Assembly: GCF_020990385.1 (NCBI RefSeq)
Contig: NZ_CP087598.1
Coordinates: forward strand, 2,299,001-2,363,000
Reading direction: 5' to 3'
Source: Paracoccus sp. MA
GTDB taxonomy: Bacteria; Pseudomonadota; Alphaproteobacteria; Rhodobacterales; Rhodobacteraceae
DNA: 64,000 nucleotides
Below are positions 36,065 through 44,594 of the stretch, in pieces. Position 1 is the first letter of the stretch. The number at the start of each line of letters is the position of its first letter. The position numbers were made by a program, and so were the translations under genes. A model generated the notes under the pieces. The model had not been told where the DNA came from and did no database searches. It worked only from the letters and a program-made list of their open reading frames with translations.

Positions 36065-37018
36065 ATGTCGCCAAAATCGCCGCTGCACCTGACCTTCCTG
36101 CTGTTCGACGGCTTCTCGAACATGGTGCTGGCCAGCGCCATCGAGCCCCTGCGGGCGGCGCGCGACCTGTCGGGGCGGCGGCTGTTTTCCTGGCAGGTCG
36201 CTTCGCTGGACGGCGGGGCGGTGACCAGTTCCTCGCGGCTGGCGATCTCGGTCGATCTGCCGCTGGAACGGGTGGGGGCGACGGATGCGCTGATCCTGGT
36301 TTCGGGCTATGGCATGCGCGACCACCTGCAGCGCGATTCGGCGCAGGCGGTGCTGCGCAAGGCGCGGGGGCTGCCGGTGGTGGGGGGCCTTGATACCGGC
36401 GCGTGGCTGCTGGCCCGCATGGGCCTGCTGGCCGGGCGCCGGGCCGCGATCCACTGGATGGAGCGCGGGGCACTGGCCGAGGCTTTCCCCGAAATCACCG
36501 TGGTGGCGGACCCCTATGTCGCGGATGGCAACATCGTCACCTGCGGCGGCGCGCAAAGCGTGCTCAGCTGGTCGCTGGACCTGATCGGCGCGCAGGCGGG
36601 CGAGGCGCTGCGCTTCGACGTGGCGAACATGTTCGGCCGGGTGATGGGCCGCAGCACCGATCCGGTGGAATGGCAATTGCCCAGCCGCATGACCGACAGC
36701 GCGCTGCCGCCGTCGCTGCAGCGCGCCATCGTCGCCATGCGCGAGACCGCCGAACAGCCCTTGCCCCTGCCCCGCATCGCCGAGCGCGCGGCGCTGTCGC
36801 CGCGCAGCATGGACCGGCTGTTCCATGCCCATCTGGGCCTGTCGGCCGGCGGCTATTACCGGCAGATCCGGCTGTCCCATGCCCGGGCGCTGGCCTTGGA
36901 GACCAAGCTGACGCTGGGCGAGATCGCCTCGCGCACCGGGTTTTCGTCGCCCGCCACGCTGGCGCGCGCCTATCGCAAGCAGTTCGGAGAAACCGTGCGC
37001 AAAAGCGCGGCGGGCTGA
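36065..37018 (+). CDS. cdhR: GlxA-family AraC-type regulator (CdhR-like carnitine regulator)
   Basis: A 317-residue regulator. Residues about 5-175 form a DJ-1/PfpI-like ligand domain (LHLTFLLFDGFSNMVLASAIEPL at the start, GGLDTGAWLLARMGLL in the middle). Residues about 215-317 are an AraC helix-turn-helix pair with ALSPRSMDRLFHAHLGLS and IASRTGFSSPATLARAYRKQFG. CdhR of Pseudomonas, a member of this family, activates carnitine dehydrogenase genes. The divergent position next to the carnitine operon supports the same role. The ATG at 36065 is used; the frame also allows a TTG two codons earlier. Confidence 0.88.
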   Translation: MSPKSPLHLTFLLFDGFSNMVLASAIEPLRAARDLSGRRLFSWQVASLDGGAVTSSSRLAISVDLPLERVGATDALILVSGYGMRDHLQRDSAQAVLRKARGLPVVGGLDTGAWLLARMGLLAGRRAAIHWMERGALAEAFPEITVVADPYVADGNIVTCGGAQSVLSWSLDLIGAQAGEALRFDVANMFGRVMGRSTDPVEWQLPSRMTDSALPPSLQRAIVAMRETAEQPLPLPRIAERAALSPRSMDRLFHAHLGLSAGGYYRQIRLSHARALALETKLTLGEIASRTGFSSPATLARAYRKQFGETVRKSAAG

Positions 37019-37022
37019 CGCC

Positions 37023-37283
37023 TTACCACAGATGCCGGCGCAGCGCGTCGCCTTCCTGCGGCGGGGCGGCCGTGTCGCTGCGCGTGTCGGCGACACCGAT
37101 GTCGCGCAGCAGATGCGCCGGCAGATCGGCCAGCGCCTTGCGGGTCGCGGGATGGTCCAGCGCCGCCATGCGCCCCTCGCATGGCGATAGGCTGGGCTTA
37201 TCCCGGCGCAGCACACCGAAAAGCAGCCGGGTCAGGCCCGGCAGGAAGGGGCGTTGGCGATCGCATACGGAATTATCGGACAT
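37023..37283 (-). CDS. Small DUF1127-like protein
   Basis: An 86-residue soluble protein. The segment LADLPAHLLRDIGVADT is the DUF1127 pattern (short helix, then L-x-D-I-G-V/I) found at the end of small alphaproteobacterial proteins. The rest is basic and unremarkable. The ATG at 37283 has an excellent AGGAGG about six bases upstream, so it is surely translated; earlier starts are not supported. It ends four bases from the convergent cdhR stop and is divergent from the LysR gene at 37388. Its role is unknown; some DUF1127 proteins influence RNA turnover or phosphate and stress responses. Confidence 0.75.
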   Translation of the reverse strand: MSDNSVCDRQRPFLPGLTRLLFGVLRRDKPSLSPCEGRMAALDHPATRKALADLPAHLLRDIGVADTRSDTAAPPQEGDALRRHLW

Positions 37284-37387
37284 TTTTGCCCTCCTTTCGG
37301 TGGTCATGGTTGATCCACGCTTCGATCATGCTAGGTTTCCACGGCAATGACCAACAAAGCCTCGGCAAGCATCCATAAGGCAGGCTT

Positions 37388-38272
37388 ATGTCGATTCCCC
37401 CGCTTGCCGCCCTGCGCGCCTTCGAGGCGGTGGCGCGGCACCTGAACTTCACCCGCGCCGCCGAGGAACTGGGCATGACCCAGGCCGCGGTCAGCTATCA
37501 GATCCGTTTGCTCGAGGAACGGCTCGGCACGCCGCTGTTCCTGCGCAAGCCGCGCGAGATCGTGCTGACCGAGACCGGGGCGCTGTTCGCCCGTCCGACC
37601 ATCGACGCCTTCGACATGCTGCGCGAAGCCTTTGCCGACCCCTCGGCGGATTCGGTCTCGACCCTGTCGATCTCGACCGTGCCGACCTTTGCCGGGGCCT
37701 GGCTGTCGCCGCGGCTGGGCAAGTTCCAGATGAACCACCCGAACCTGGCGGTGCGGCTGGAGACCAGCGACAATCTGGTCGATTTCGGGCGCGAGGACAT
37801 CACCGTCGCCATCCGCGCCGGCGAGGGCGGCTGGCCGGGGGTCGAGGAGCATTTCCTGATGCCCATCGAATACACCCCCATGCTGTCGCCGGCGCTGGCC
37901 AGGAAGCACGAGCTGCGCGAGCCCGCCGACCTGCTGAAGCTGCCGCTGCTGGACCGGGTGGACCCGAACTGGGCGGTCTGGATGCGCGAGGCGGGGGTGG
38001 ATTTCTGGGAGGCCCCGCCCAAGCCCGGCCTGACGCTCTCGACCGACCTGCACGAGGCGCGGGCGGCGCTGGAGGGTTACGGCGTGGCGCTGCTGACGCC
38101 GCGCTTCTTCCGCTTCGAGCTGGCGACCGGCAGCCTGATCCAGCCCTTTCCGCTGGTGGCGCAGAACGGCCGCAGCTTCTGGCTGGTCTATCCCAAGGGC
38201 CGCCGCAACCGTCCTGCGATCCGCAAGTTCCGCGCCTTCCTGCTGGACGAGATCGCCTGCGATCCGGGCTAG
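37388..38272 (+). CDS. LysR-family regulator (GcvA-like branch)
   Basis: A 294-residue LysR protein. The N-terminal helix-turn-helix begins PPLAALRAFEAVARHLNFTRAAEELGMTQAAVS-like, typical of the GcvA/AmpR branch. It is followed by the linker helix and a two-lobed effector domain with DNLVDFGREDITVAIRAGEG (about residues 131-150). The target is unclear: the only divergent neighbour is the DUF1127-like gene, and the gene converges with the PACE exporter gene through a shared CTAG stop at 38269-38272. Confidence 0.9.
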   Translation: MSIPPLAALRAFEAVARHLNFTRAAEELGMTQAAVSYQIRLLEERLGTPLFLRKPREIVLTETGALFARPTIDAFDMLREAFADPSADSVSTLSISTVPTFAGAWLSPRLGKFQMNHPNLAVRLETSDNLVDFGREDITVAIRAGEGGWPGVEEHFLMPIEYTPMLSPALARKHELREPADLLKLPLLDRVDPNWAVWMREAGVDFWEAPPKPGLTLSTDLHEARAALEGYGVALLTPRFFRFELATGSLIQPFPLVAQNGRSFWLVYPKGRRNRPAIRKFRAFLLDEIACDPG

Positions 38273-38733
38273 GCCGGCTGGCGGCGCCCGTGACCCCGCC
38301 CGCGACCCTGCGGCGCGGCAGGCAGGGGGAAGATCCGGTCATAGGCGATGTTGAAGACGAAGTTGTAGACCAGATAGAAGGCCACGATGAACAGGTCGAG
38401 CAGCAGCGTCTGCCACAGCGTCATGCCCAGATACCAGGCCATCGGCGGCAGCAGCATGACCAGCAGGCCCAGCTCGAACAGCGCGGTATGCAGCAGCCGG
38501 TGACGCAGCGACTTGCCGACATGGCCGACCCAGCGCCGCATGGCGTGGTCGAAGCCCAGGTTGAAGACAAAAGTCCAGACCGTGGCCAGCGTCGCCGCGC
38601 CGACGCCGACGACGCCCATGTCGAACACCGGCTTGTCATAGATCCAGGCGGCCAGCGGGGTGACGATCGCCAGGCCGATCAGCTCGAAGCTCACCGCGTG
38701 GCGGACCCGGTCCGGGAAACTGCGCATCGTCAT
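38269..38733 (-). CDS. PACE-family (AceI-like) multidrug efflux transporter
   Basis: A 154-residue protein with four membrane helices in two tandem bacterial transmembrane pair domains, the hallmark of PACE exporters. The first helix carries the conserved glutamate (SFELIGLAIVTPLAAW), and the repeat is seen in ALFELGLLVMLLPPMAWYLG. The helix ends show the RWVGH and FPLP-type motifs. AceI exports chlorhexidine and short diamines using the proton gradient. A good GAGGAA precedes the ATG. It is divergent from a LysR gene, the same arrangement as aceI-aceR in Acinetobacter. Confidence 0.9.
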   Translation of the reverse strand: MTMRSFPDRVRHAVSFELIGLAIVTPLAAWIYDKPVFDMGVVGVGAATLATVWTFVFNLGFDHAMRRWVGHVGKSLRHRLLHTALFELGLLVMLLPPMAWYLGMTLWQTLLLDLFIVAFYLVYNFVFNIAYDRIFPLPAAPQGRGRGHGRRQPA

Positions 38734-38764
38734 CGTGATTCCTCATCGTTGCTTGCTGCGCTTT

Positions 38765-38816
38765 CTATCTGTATTTTCCAGAATACAAAGTTAGATACCA
38801 TCGGATTTGCAGATAG
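38765..38816. promoter_or_regulatory. Candidate LysR operator between the PACE gene and its divergent LysR regulator
   Basis: The AT-rich intergenic stretch contains nested inverted repeats. GTATT-N6-AATAC lies at 38771-38786, with the T-N11-A spacing favoured by LysR proteins. An outer pair CTATCTG (38765-38771) and CAGATAG (38810-38816) ends against the lysR ATG. The half-site TAGATA at 38792-38797 repeats the TATCT arm. This is a plausible autoregulatory site that also controls the exporter. Confidence 0.55.
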
Positions 38817-39722
38817 ATGACCGTCACGCTGGACCAGCTGGAAGCCTTTGTCGCCGCCGCGCAGCACGGCTCGTTCTCGGCCGCCGGCCGGGCGCTGCGC
38901 AAGGCGCAGTCGGCGATCAGCACCCAGGTCTCGAATCTCGAGGACGACCTGGGCGTGGCGCTGTTCAGCCGCGAAGGACGCAACCCGGTGCTGACGCCCG
39001 CGGGCGAGCGGCTGCTGGCCGAGGCCCGCGTGGTGCTGGACCGCCGCGAGCACCTGATCGGCGTCGCCGCCAGCCTGACCGCGCATGTCGAGCACCGGCT
39101 GGTCGTCGCCATCGACGAGCTTTATCCCGAAGAGCCGCTGGCGACGCTGTTCGCCGAATTCGCCGCGCGCTTCCCGCATGTCGAGCTGGAGCTGCTGTTC
39201 CCGATGATGGAGGATGTCAGCCGGCTGGTGCTGGACGGCAAGGCCGATATCGGCGTGATGTGGCGGCAAGAGGTGCTGCCGACCGAGATCGCCTTCCACA
39301 CGCTGGGCTGGGTGCCGCTGAAGCTGGTCTGCGGCAAGGACCACCCGCTGGCCCATACGGTGGTGGACTGGGAGGACTTGAAGCGCCACCGCCAGCTGAT
39401 GGTCGCGGTGCGCAGCGAGGGACCGGAAAAGCAGCGCCTGCGCACGGCGGCCGAGGTCTGGTGGGTGGAAAGCCACTGGGTGATCCTGCAACTGGTGCGC
39501 CGCGGCATCGGCTGGGCGCTGGTGCCCGACCACATCATCGAGGAATCGCCGGTGCGGGACGATCTGGTCACCCCGGCGCTGCAATTCGACGGCGCCGACT
39601 GGCCGGTGGCGCTGGAACTGGTCTGGCACAAGCAGCGCCCCAGCGGCCCGGCCGCGCGCTGGCTGCGCGAACGCTTTGCCGCCATGCGGATCAGCGGCTT
39701 TCCGGCCCCGGGCGCCGGCTAG
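38817..39722 (+). CDS. LysR-family regulator, divergent from PACE exporter
   Basis: A 301-residue LysR protein with the N-terminal helix-turn-helix TLDQLEAFVAAAQHGSFSAAG and the effector domain with IDELYPEEPLATLFAEFAARFP (about 100-121). By position it corresponds to AceR, which activates aceI in response to the exported drug or polyamine. The putative operator abuts its start codon, implying autoregulation. It ends four bases before the convergent permease gene of the PhnE-type transporter. Confidence 0.9.
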   Translation: MTVTLDQLEAFVAAAQHGSFSAAGRALRKAQSAISTQVSNLEDDLGVALFSREGRNPVLTPAGERLLAEARVVLDRREHLIGVAASLTAHVEHRLVVAIDELYPEEPLATLFAEFAARFPHVELELLFPMMEDVSRLVLDGKADIGVMWRQEVLPTEIAFHTLGWVPLKLVCGKDHPLAHTVVDWEDLKRHRQLMVAVRSEGPEKQRLRTAAEVWWVESHWVILQLVRRGIGWALVPDHIIEESPVRDDLVTPALQFDGADWPVALELVWHKQRPSGPAARWLRERFAAMRISGFPAPGAG

Positions 39723-39726
39723 GACC

Positions 39727-41286
39727 TCAGCAGAAGGGCCGGGTCGAGACGGCGCCGACCTTCAGCCGCCGGCGCAGCGCGCGAGAGGCCCAGTCGGCCA
39801 GCGCCGTCAGCAGGATCATCGCCACCACCAGCAGCGCGGCGCGATCGAAGCGCAGCGTGGCGATGGCGCTGTCCACGTAAAAGCCCAGCGTGGCGATGCC
39901 CAGGATGCCCAGGATCATGCTTTCGCGCAGGATGATCTCGCCGCGATAGAACAGATAGGCGATGAGCCCGGAGGAAACGCGCGGCACCAGCTCATAGGCA
40001 TAAAGCCCGGCCCCGCCCGGCCGGTCGGGGCGCAGGGTCGGGACCATGCCCTCGGCCTGCCGCCCGACCAGATGGGCGATGATGGCGCCGTTGTGCAGCC
40101 CCAGCGCCAGCACCGCCGGCAGCATCGAGGGGCCCAGCACCTGCACGCCGACAAAGACCAGCATGTATTCCGGGGTCGAGCGCATGATCACCAGCGCCAC
40201 ATGGCCCAGCCCGGCGCCGATCCGGCCGGCCAGCGCGGTGACGATCAGCGGGAATGCCACAAGCGCGACGATGCCGCACAGCACGAAGGCCAGATAGCTG
40301 ACCAGCACCGTGGCCCAGGCCCCCGGCAGGACCTGCTGCGAGACGAGCCGCCAGAGCCAGTCGCCGAAGGCGCCCCAGGTCCCCGCCGCCGTCAGGTCGG
40401 CGCCGCGCAGCGGCGCGGGCACCATGTCCACCGCCAGAAGCTGCCACAGCCCGAAGCCCGAGACCTGGCCCGGCGACAGCGCGGCAAGATAGGCCAGCGC
40501 CCCCAGCACATAGAGCGGCACCAGCCGCCGCCGCAGCCACAGCGACTGGCTGATGATCAGCGCATAGGTCAGCAGCAGCACCGCCGCCGCGCCGTCGTAG
40601 CGGCCCTGCTTGAACAGCGTGTCGAGCTCGAAGCCCAGGGTCGGCAGGCCGACGAAGCCCAGCACCGCGCTGGAGCGGATGCCGCATTCGATGCGATAGC
40701 AGAAATAGCTCCAGAAGGCCGGCAGGCTGGGCACCAGCTTGGCATAGATCAGCCCGGACAGCGTCAGGCCGCGCCCCGGCAGGGCATCGCGCGGGGCGGG
40801 GTCGGCCTCGTCCAGGATCTCGCCGAAGACCTTGGCGAAGATGCCGCTATAGGACAGGGCCAGCGCCATCACCGCCGCGATGGCCACCGGGCCGGTCACG
40901 GTGATGATGAACAGCGCCCAGATCAGCTCGTGCACGCTGCGCAGGCAAAGCGAAAGCACCCGGACCGCCCGCCAGTTCCAGGCCAGCGCCATGGCGAAGC
41001 CCGCCGCGGCGCCGATGGCGACCCCGCCGAAGGCCACGGTCAGCGTCAGCAGCATTGCCTGGCCCAGATTCTCCAGCGCCAGGAAATCGGGACGCGCGAA
41101 GCCCAGCGCCAGCGCCTTCAGCACCGCCCCGGGCGAGGGCGCGCTGACCTGCAGATCGGCCGCGAACAGCGCCAGCGCCGCCAGCGTCAGCGCGATCCAC
41201 ACCACCTGCAGCCGCCGCAGCGGCCTGTCGCGCCGGCGCGGCCGCGGCGGCTCAAGCGGCGTAGAGACGGTCGATGTCGGAGGCAT
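39727..41286 (-). CDS. PhnE-type ABC permease, two permease units fused in one chain
   Basis: A 519-residue permease, nearly twice the usual ~270 residues. It contains two PhnE-like units. The first (about 20-260) has SVHELIWALFIITVTGP and YAKLVPSLPAFWSYFCYRIECGI-type EAA loop. The second (about 270-510) has the parallel APDRPGGAGLYAYELVP and EIILRESMILGILG loops. About twelve membrane helices are expected, so one chain could form the whole channel normally made by a dimer. Its start lies 35 bases inside the ATPase gene. Related fused forms occur in PtxC/PhnE-like transporters. Cargo is discussed under the binding protein. Confidence 0.88.
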   Translation of the reverse strand: MPPTSTVSTPLEPPRPRRRDRPLRRLQVVWIALTLAALALFAADLQVSAPSPGAVLKALALGFARPDFLALENLGQAMLLTLTVAFGGVAIGAAAGFAMALAWNWRAVRVLSLCLRSVHELIWALFIITVTGPVAIAAVMALALSYSGIFAKVFGEILDEADPAPRDALPGRGLTLSGLIYAKLVPSLPAFWSYFCYRIECGIRSSAVLGFVGLPTLGFELDTLFKQGRYDGAAAVLLLTYALIISQSLWLRRRLVPLYVLGALAYLAALSPGQVSGFGLWQLLAVDMVPAPLRGADLTAAGTWGAFGDWLWRLVSQQVLPGAWATVLVSYLAFVLCGIVALVAFPLIVTALAGRIGAGLGHVALVIMRSTPEYMLVFVGVQVLGPSMLPAVLALGLHNGAIIAHLVGRQAEGMVPTLRPDRPGGAGLYAYELVPRVSSGLIAYLFYRGEIILRESMILGILGIATLGFYVDSAIATLRFDRAALLVVAMILLTALADWASRALRRRLKVGAVSTRPFC

Positions 41287-41911
41287 TCTGCTCGCCCGTG
41301 CGCAGGTCGAAGATGATACGCCGGTCCTTCAGCCCGACCAGCCGGGTGCAATGCGCCAGCGCCAGCCCGATATCGTGCAGCGAGATCACGCTGGTCGGAA
41401 AGCGCGACAGCAGCGCCCGCAGCACCTCGGGCGCCTGCATCTCGTCCAGCGCCGAGACCGGCTCGTCCGCCAGCAGGAAGCCGCCGCCGGCATGGATGGC
41501 GCGGGCCACCGCCGTGCGCTGGCGCTGGCCGCCCGACAGCCGCTCGACCGGGCGGTCGAGCAGCGGCTCCAGCCCCAGCTCGCGCGCCAGCGCCGCCACC
41601 TCGGCCCGGTCGCGGCGAAAGGGGCGCAGCAGCGTGACCAGATTGTAGAAGGCCGAATGCCGGTGCAGCCGGCCCATATGGACGTTGTGGAACAGGCTCA
41701 GCTGCGGCACCAGCCCGTTTTCCTGCGGCACCAGCGCCACATCCTCGCCCGCCGCCATGGCGCTGTCGCGGATCGCCGCCAGCAGGGTGGATTTACCAGC
41801 CCCGCTGCGGCCAAGCAGCGCCACCCGCTCGCCGGGCCGGATCGCCAGCGTCACGTTCTCCAGCACCACGGTCGGGCCGTAGGCCAGCGTCTGCCCGCGC
41901 AGTTCCACCAT
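41252..41911 (-). CDS. PhnC-type ABC transporter ATP-binding protein
   Basis: A 219-residue ABC ATPase, slightly shorter than PhnC (~250-260). It has Walker A GRSGAGKST (about 35-43), signature LSGGQRQRTAVA, Walker B FLLADEPVSALDE and the switch His in SVISLHDIGLAL. LFHNVHMGRLHRH matches the PhnC-type Q-loop region. It sits between the binding-protein gene and the fused permease gene, overlapping the latter. Confidence 0.9.
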   Translation of the reverse strand: MVELRGQTLAYGPTVVLENVTLAIRPGERVALLGRSGAGKSTLLAAIRDSAMAAGEDVALVPQENGLVPQLSLFHNVHMGRLHRHSAFYNLVTLLRPFRRDRAEVAALARELGLEPLLDRPVERLSGGQRQRTAVARAIHAGGGFLLADEPVSALDEMQAPEVLRALLSRFPTSVISLHDIGLALAHCTRLVGLKDRRIIFDLRTGEQNASDIDRLYAA

Positions 41912-41920
41912 CAGCCGGCC

Positions 41921-42799
41921 TCAGTCCAGCAGGTCGAGCTGCCGGGCGACCTCTTCGATGGGCTCATAATCCGCGTTGCTGGCGGGGATGAACTTGCTGC
42001 GCGGAAAGGCACCGAGAATCTCCGGATCGTCCATGCCGAGGATCGCCGCTTTCAGCCGCTCGGTAAAGCCTGCGCCGAACCGGTCGTCGGCGTCGCCGCG
42101 CAGGGTGAAGTTGTAGTCGGGATAGGAGGGCGTGCGCCAGATGACCGGAACTTCGGCGGGATCGACCTGGCCCTTGGCCACCATGTCGTCATAGGCGGTG
42201 AAGTTGACCGCGCCGATCTCGTAGGCGCCGCTCTGCACCAGCTCGACGGTCTTGGTGTGATCGCCGGAAAAGCCGACCCGGGAAAAGAACACCTCGGGCG
42301 CCATGCCGGTGTTGCGCCGGATCTCGTATTCCGGCATCAGCCGCCCCGAGGTCGAGGTCTTGGCGCCGAAGGTGAAGCTGCGTCCCTGGGCCGCCTGCGG
42401 GAAATCCGGGCTCTCGGTCAGGCCGACCGCCTTGTTGGCGATGAAATAGCTGACGAAGGCCGCGTCCTCCTCGCCCTGGGCGATGGCGACCGAGCCGGGC
42501 AGCGCCAGCCGGGCCTGCACGCCCGACAGCCCGCCGAACCAGGCCAGCTGGATCTGGTCGTTGCGAAAGGCCACCACGGCGGCGGGATAGGATTTCACCG
42601 GCACGAATTCGACCGGAACGCCCAGCTTGCCGGACAGGTATTCGGCCACCTTGGTAAAGCGGCCCATCAGCTTCGTCGCGTCCTCGTCCGGGATGGCCGA
42701 GAAGCGCAGCACCTCGGCGGCGCGGCCCAGGCCGGGGGCGATCGCGGCGCAGGCGGCGAGGCCCGCGATGACTTGTCGGCGTTTCAGGCTGAATTCCAT
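41921..42799 (-). CDS. PhnD-like substrate-binding protein, probable selenium-oxyanion receptor
   Basis: A 292-residue exported binding protein. Its leader has SLKRRQVIAGLAACAAIAPG with a twin arginine, suggesting Tat or Sec export. The mature part LRFSAIPDEDATKL starts like PhnD-family phosphonate receptors, but the loop AWFGGLSGVQARL and the segment AQGEEDAAFVSYFIANKA recall the PhnD clade that is annotated as putative selenate receptors because it lies near selenium genes. Here selA is the next gene upstream on the same strand. The ATG at 42799 has AGGAGA upstream. No phn C-P lyase genes are present. I infer selenate or selenite uptake; phosphonate or phosphite remains possible. Confidence 0.82.
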   Translation of the reverse strand: MEFSLKRRQVIAGLAACAAIAPGLGRAAEVLRFSAIPDEDATKLMGRFTKVAEYLSGKLGVPVEFVPVKSYPAAVVAFRNDQIQLAWFGGLSGVQARLALPGSVAIAQGEEDAAFVSYFIANKAVGLTESPDFPQAAQGRSFTFGAKTSTSGRLMPEYEIRRNTGMAPEVFFSRVGFSGDHTKTVELVQSGAYEIGAVNFTAYDDMVAKGQVDPAEVPVIWRTPSYPDYNFTLRGDADDRFGAGFTERLKAAILGMDDPEILGAFPRSKFIPASNADYEPIEEVARQLDLLD

Positions 42800-42951
42800 G
42801 GCTCGTTCTCCTGTCCAGGACCGGGTTGCGTCATCTCGTCGTCCCTTGCGGCGCGCCCTCCCTGCCACGGCGGGCGGCCCGCCTCAAGGCGCGGCGCCGG
42901 GGGGCTGACCGGCTTGCCGCCGGCCCGCACTCCGCCGCGCATGGCCCGCAT

Positions 42952-44340
42952 TCACGCAGCCGGCCCCGCGAAGCGCAGCCGGTCGAGCTGGGCCAGAAAG
43001 GGCGCCGGGTCCTCAAGGCAGCGCAGATCCAGCAGGAACTGCCCCCTGTGGATGCGGCCGATCACCGGCAGCGGCAGGTCGCGGAAGGCCCGGGCGATGC
43101 GCGCGGCCGAGACGGCGCCGGTTTCGGCAAAGGCCAGCCCGGCGCTGGGCAGCAGGTCCACGGGCTGGGCGCCGCTGCCGATCTGGCTCAGGCAGTCGAC
43201 GACCGAGACCTCGGCCGCGCCCTGCAGCGCGGCGCGGACCTGCGGGCAAAGCCGCTCGGCCAAGGCGCGGATCTCGTCCCGGGGCCGGGTCAGCAGGCGC
43301 AGGGTCGGGACCTCGGCCCGGGCGCGTTCGGGATCGCCATGGCTTTGCAGCGTCTCGGCCAGCGCGGCCAGGATGATCTTGTCCACCCGCAGCGCCCGTT
43401 TCAGCGGGTTGGCCCGCATCCGGTCCACCAGCGCGCGCGAGCCGGCGATGATGCCGCATTGCGGCCCGCCCAGCAGCTTGTCGCCGCTGAAGGTCACCGC
43501 GTCGGCGCCGTCGCGGATCGCCTGCCGCGCCGTCGGCTCGGGCGGCAGGCCGAAGGCGTCCAGATCGATCAGCGAGCCGCTGCCCAAGTCGATCAGGAAG
43601 GGGATGCCGTGCCGCCGGGCCAGCGCCGCCAGATCGGCCTGCGGCACCTCGGCGGTAAAGCCCTCGATGGCGTAATTGCTGGCATGGACCTTCATGAAGG
43701 CGGCGGTGTCATCGTTCACCGCATTGGCATAGTCGCGCAGATGCGTGCGGTTGGTGGTGCCGACCTCGTGCAGGCGGCAGCCGGCGCGGGCCATCACGTC
43801 GGGCACCCGGAAGGCGCCGCCGATCTCGACCAGCTCCCCGCGCGAGACGACGACCTCGCGCCCCAGGGCCAGGGTGTTCAGCATCAGCATCACCGCGGCG
43901 GCGTTGTTGTTCACCACCGTCGCCGCCTCGGCCCCGGTCAGCCGGCAGATCAGCGCCTCGACATGGCTGTCGCGGTCGCCGCGCGCACCGCCGTCGAGGT
44001 CGTATTCCAAGTTCGTGGCATTGACCATGGCCTGAAAGGCGGCCTCGGCGGCGCGGCGCGACAGCAGCGCCCGGCCCAGATTGGTGTGGTTGACCGTGCC
44101 GGTGAGGTTCAGCACCGGCCGCAGCGAGGGCCGGGCCTGCGCGGCCAGCCGCCGGGCGCATTCCTCCAGCACGCCCTCGCCCGCCGCCGCATCGCCGCGG
44201 CCCGCCGCCATGCGCCGGTCCCGCAGCAATTCGCGCAGCATCCCGACGACATTGTCGCGCCCGTGATGCGCGATCATTTCCCGCGCCTCGGCCTGGCGCA
44301 AAAGCCTGTCGATCGAGGGAAGGGCGCTGCGGGGGTCCAT
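42952..44340 (-). CDS. selA: L-seryl-tRNA(Sec) selenium transferase
   Basis: A 462-residue PLP enzyme that converts Ser-tRNA(Sec) to selenocysteinyl-tRNA(Sec). SelA hallmarks are [18 protein letters not shown] near residues 80-97, [15 protein letters not shown], and the PLP lysine in [11 protein letters not shown] at about Lys288. The ATG at 44340 begins the usual SelA N terminus ([10 protein letters not shown]). The genome should therefore also have selB, selC and selD; none lies in this window, and I looked for a tRNA(Sec)-like sequence in the flanking gaps without success. The adjacent ABC transporter is on the same strand 152 bases downstream. Confidence 0.92.
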   Translation of the reverse strand: MDPRSALPSIDRLLRQAEAREMIAHHGRDNVVGMLRELLRDRRMAAGRGDAAAGEGVLEECARRLAAQARPSLRPVLNLTGTVNHTNLGRALLSRRAAEAAFQAMVNATNLEYDLDGGARGDRDSHVEALICRLTGAEAATVVNNNAAAVMLMLNTLALGREVVVSRGELVEIGGAFRVPDVMARAGCRLHEVGTTNRTHLRDYANAVNDDTAAFMKVHASNYAIEGFTAEVPQADLAALARRHGIPFLIDLGSGSLIDLDAFGLPPEPTARQAIRDGADAVTFSGDKLLGGPQCGIIAGSRALVDRMRANPLKRALRVDKIILAALAETLQSHGDPERARAEVPTLRLLTRPRDEIRALAERLCPQVRAALQGAAEVSVVDCLSQIGSGAQPVDLLPSAGLAFAETGAVSAARIARAFRDLPLPVIGRIHRGQFLLDLRCLEDPAPFLAQLDRLRFAGPAA

Positions 44341-44594
44341 GGATCCTTCGGAATGGCGGCGGTTGCGCAGGGGGCCATCTGCGGAAAGGCATTTCACCCC
44401 GCCGGCCAGCTTGGGTTTTGCGCCCTGCCCTGTCAATCCGACCTCTTCGCCCGGTCAGGGGAAATGTCCAGACGGTCGGCCGCATCTTCGGCAGCGCGAG
44501 CCGGCGGCCGGTATGGTCGCGGCGCCGGACGCCAAGACCGCGCGGATCCTGGTGACGAACGGCGGCCATTGGCCGAAGCCGCCGCCCCGGCGGA

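Noticed and set aside
39727..42799. Straight assignment as a phosphonate transporter phnCDE
   Set aside because: There are no phosphonate-degrading genes, and selA is adjacent; the gene symbols phnC, phnD and phnE would overstate the evidence.
44341..44594. Possible selC (tRNA-Sec) gene beside selA
   Set aside because: I looked for a long acceptor arm, a UCA anticodon loop and a GGTTCRAATCC-type T-loop in both directions and found none.
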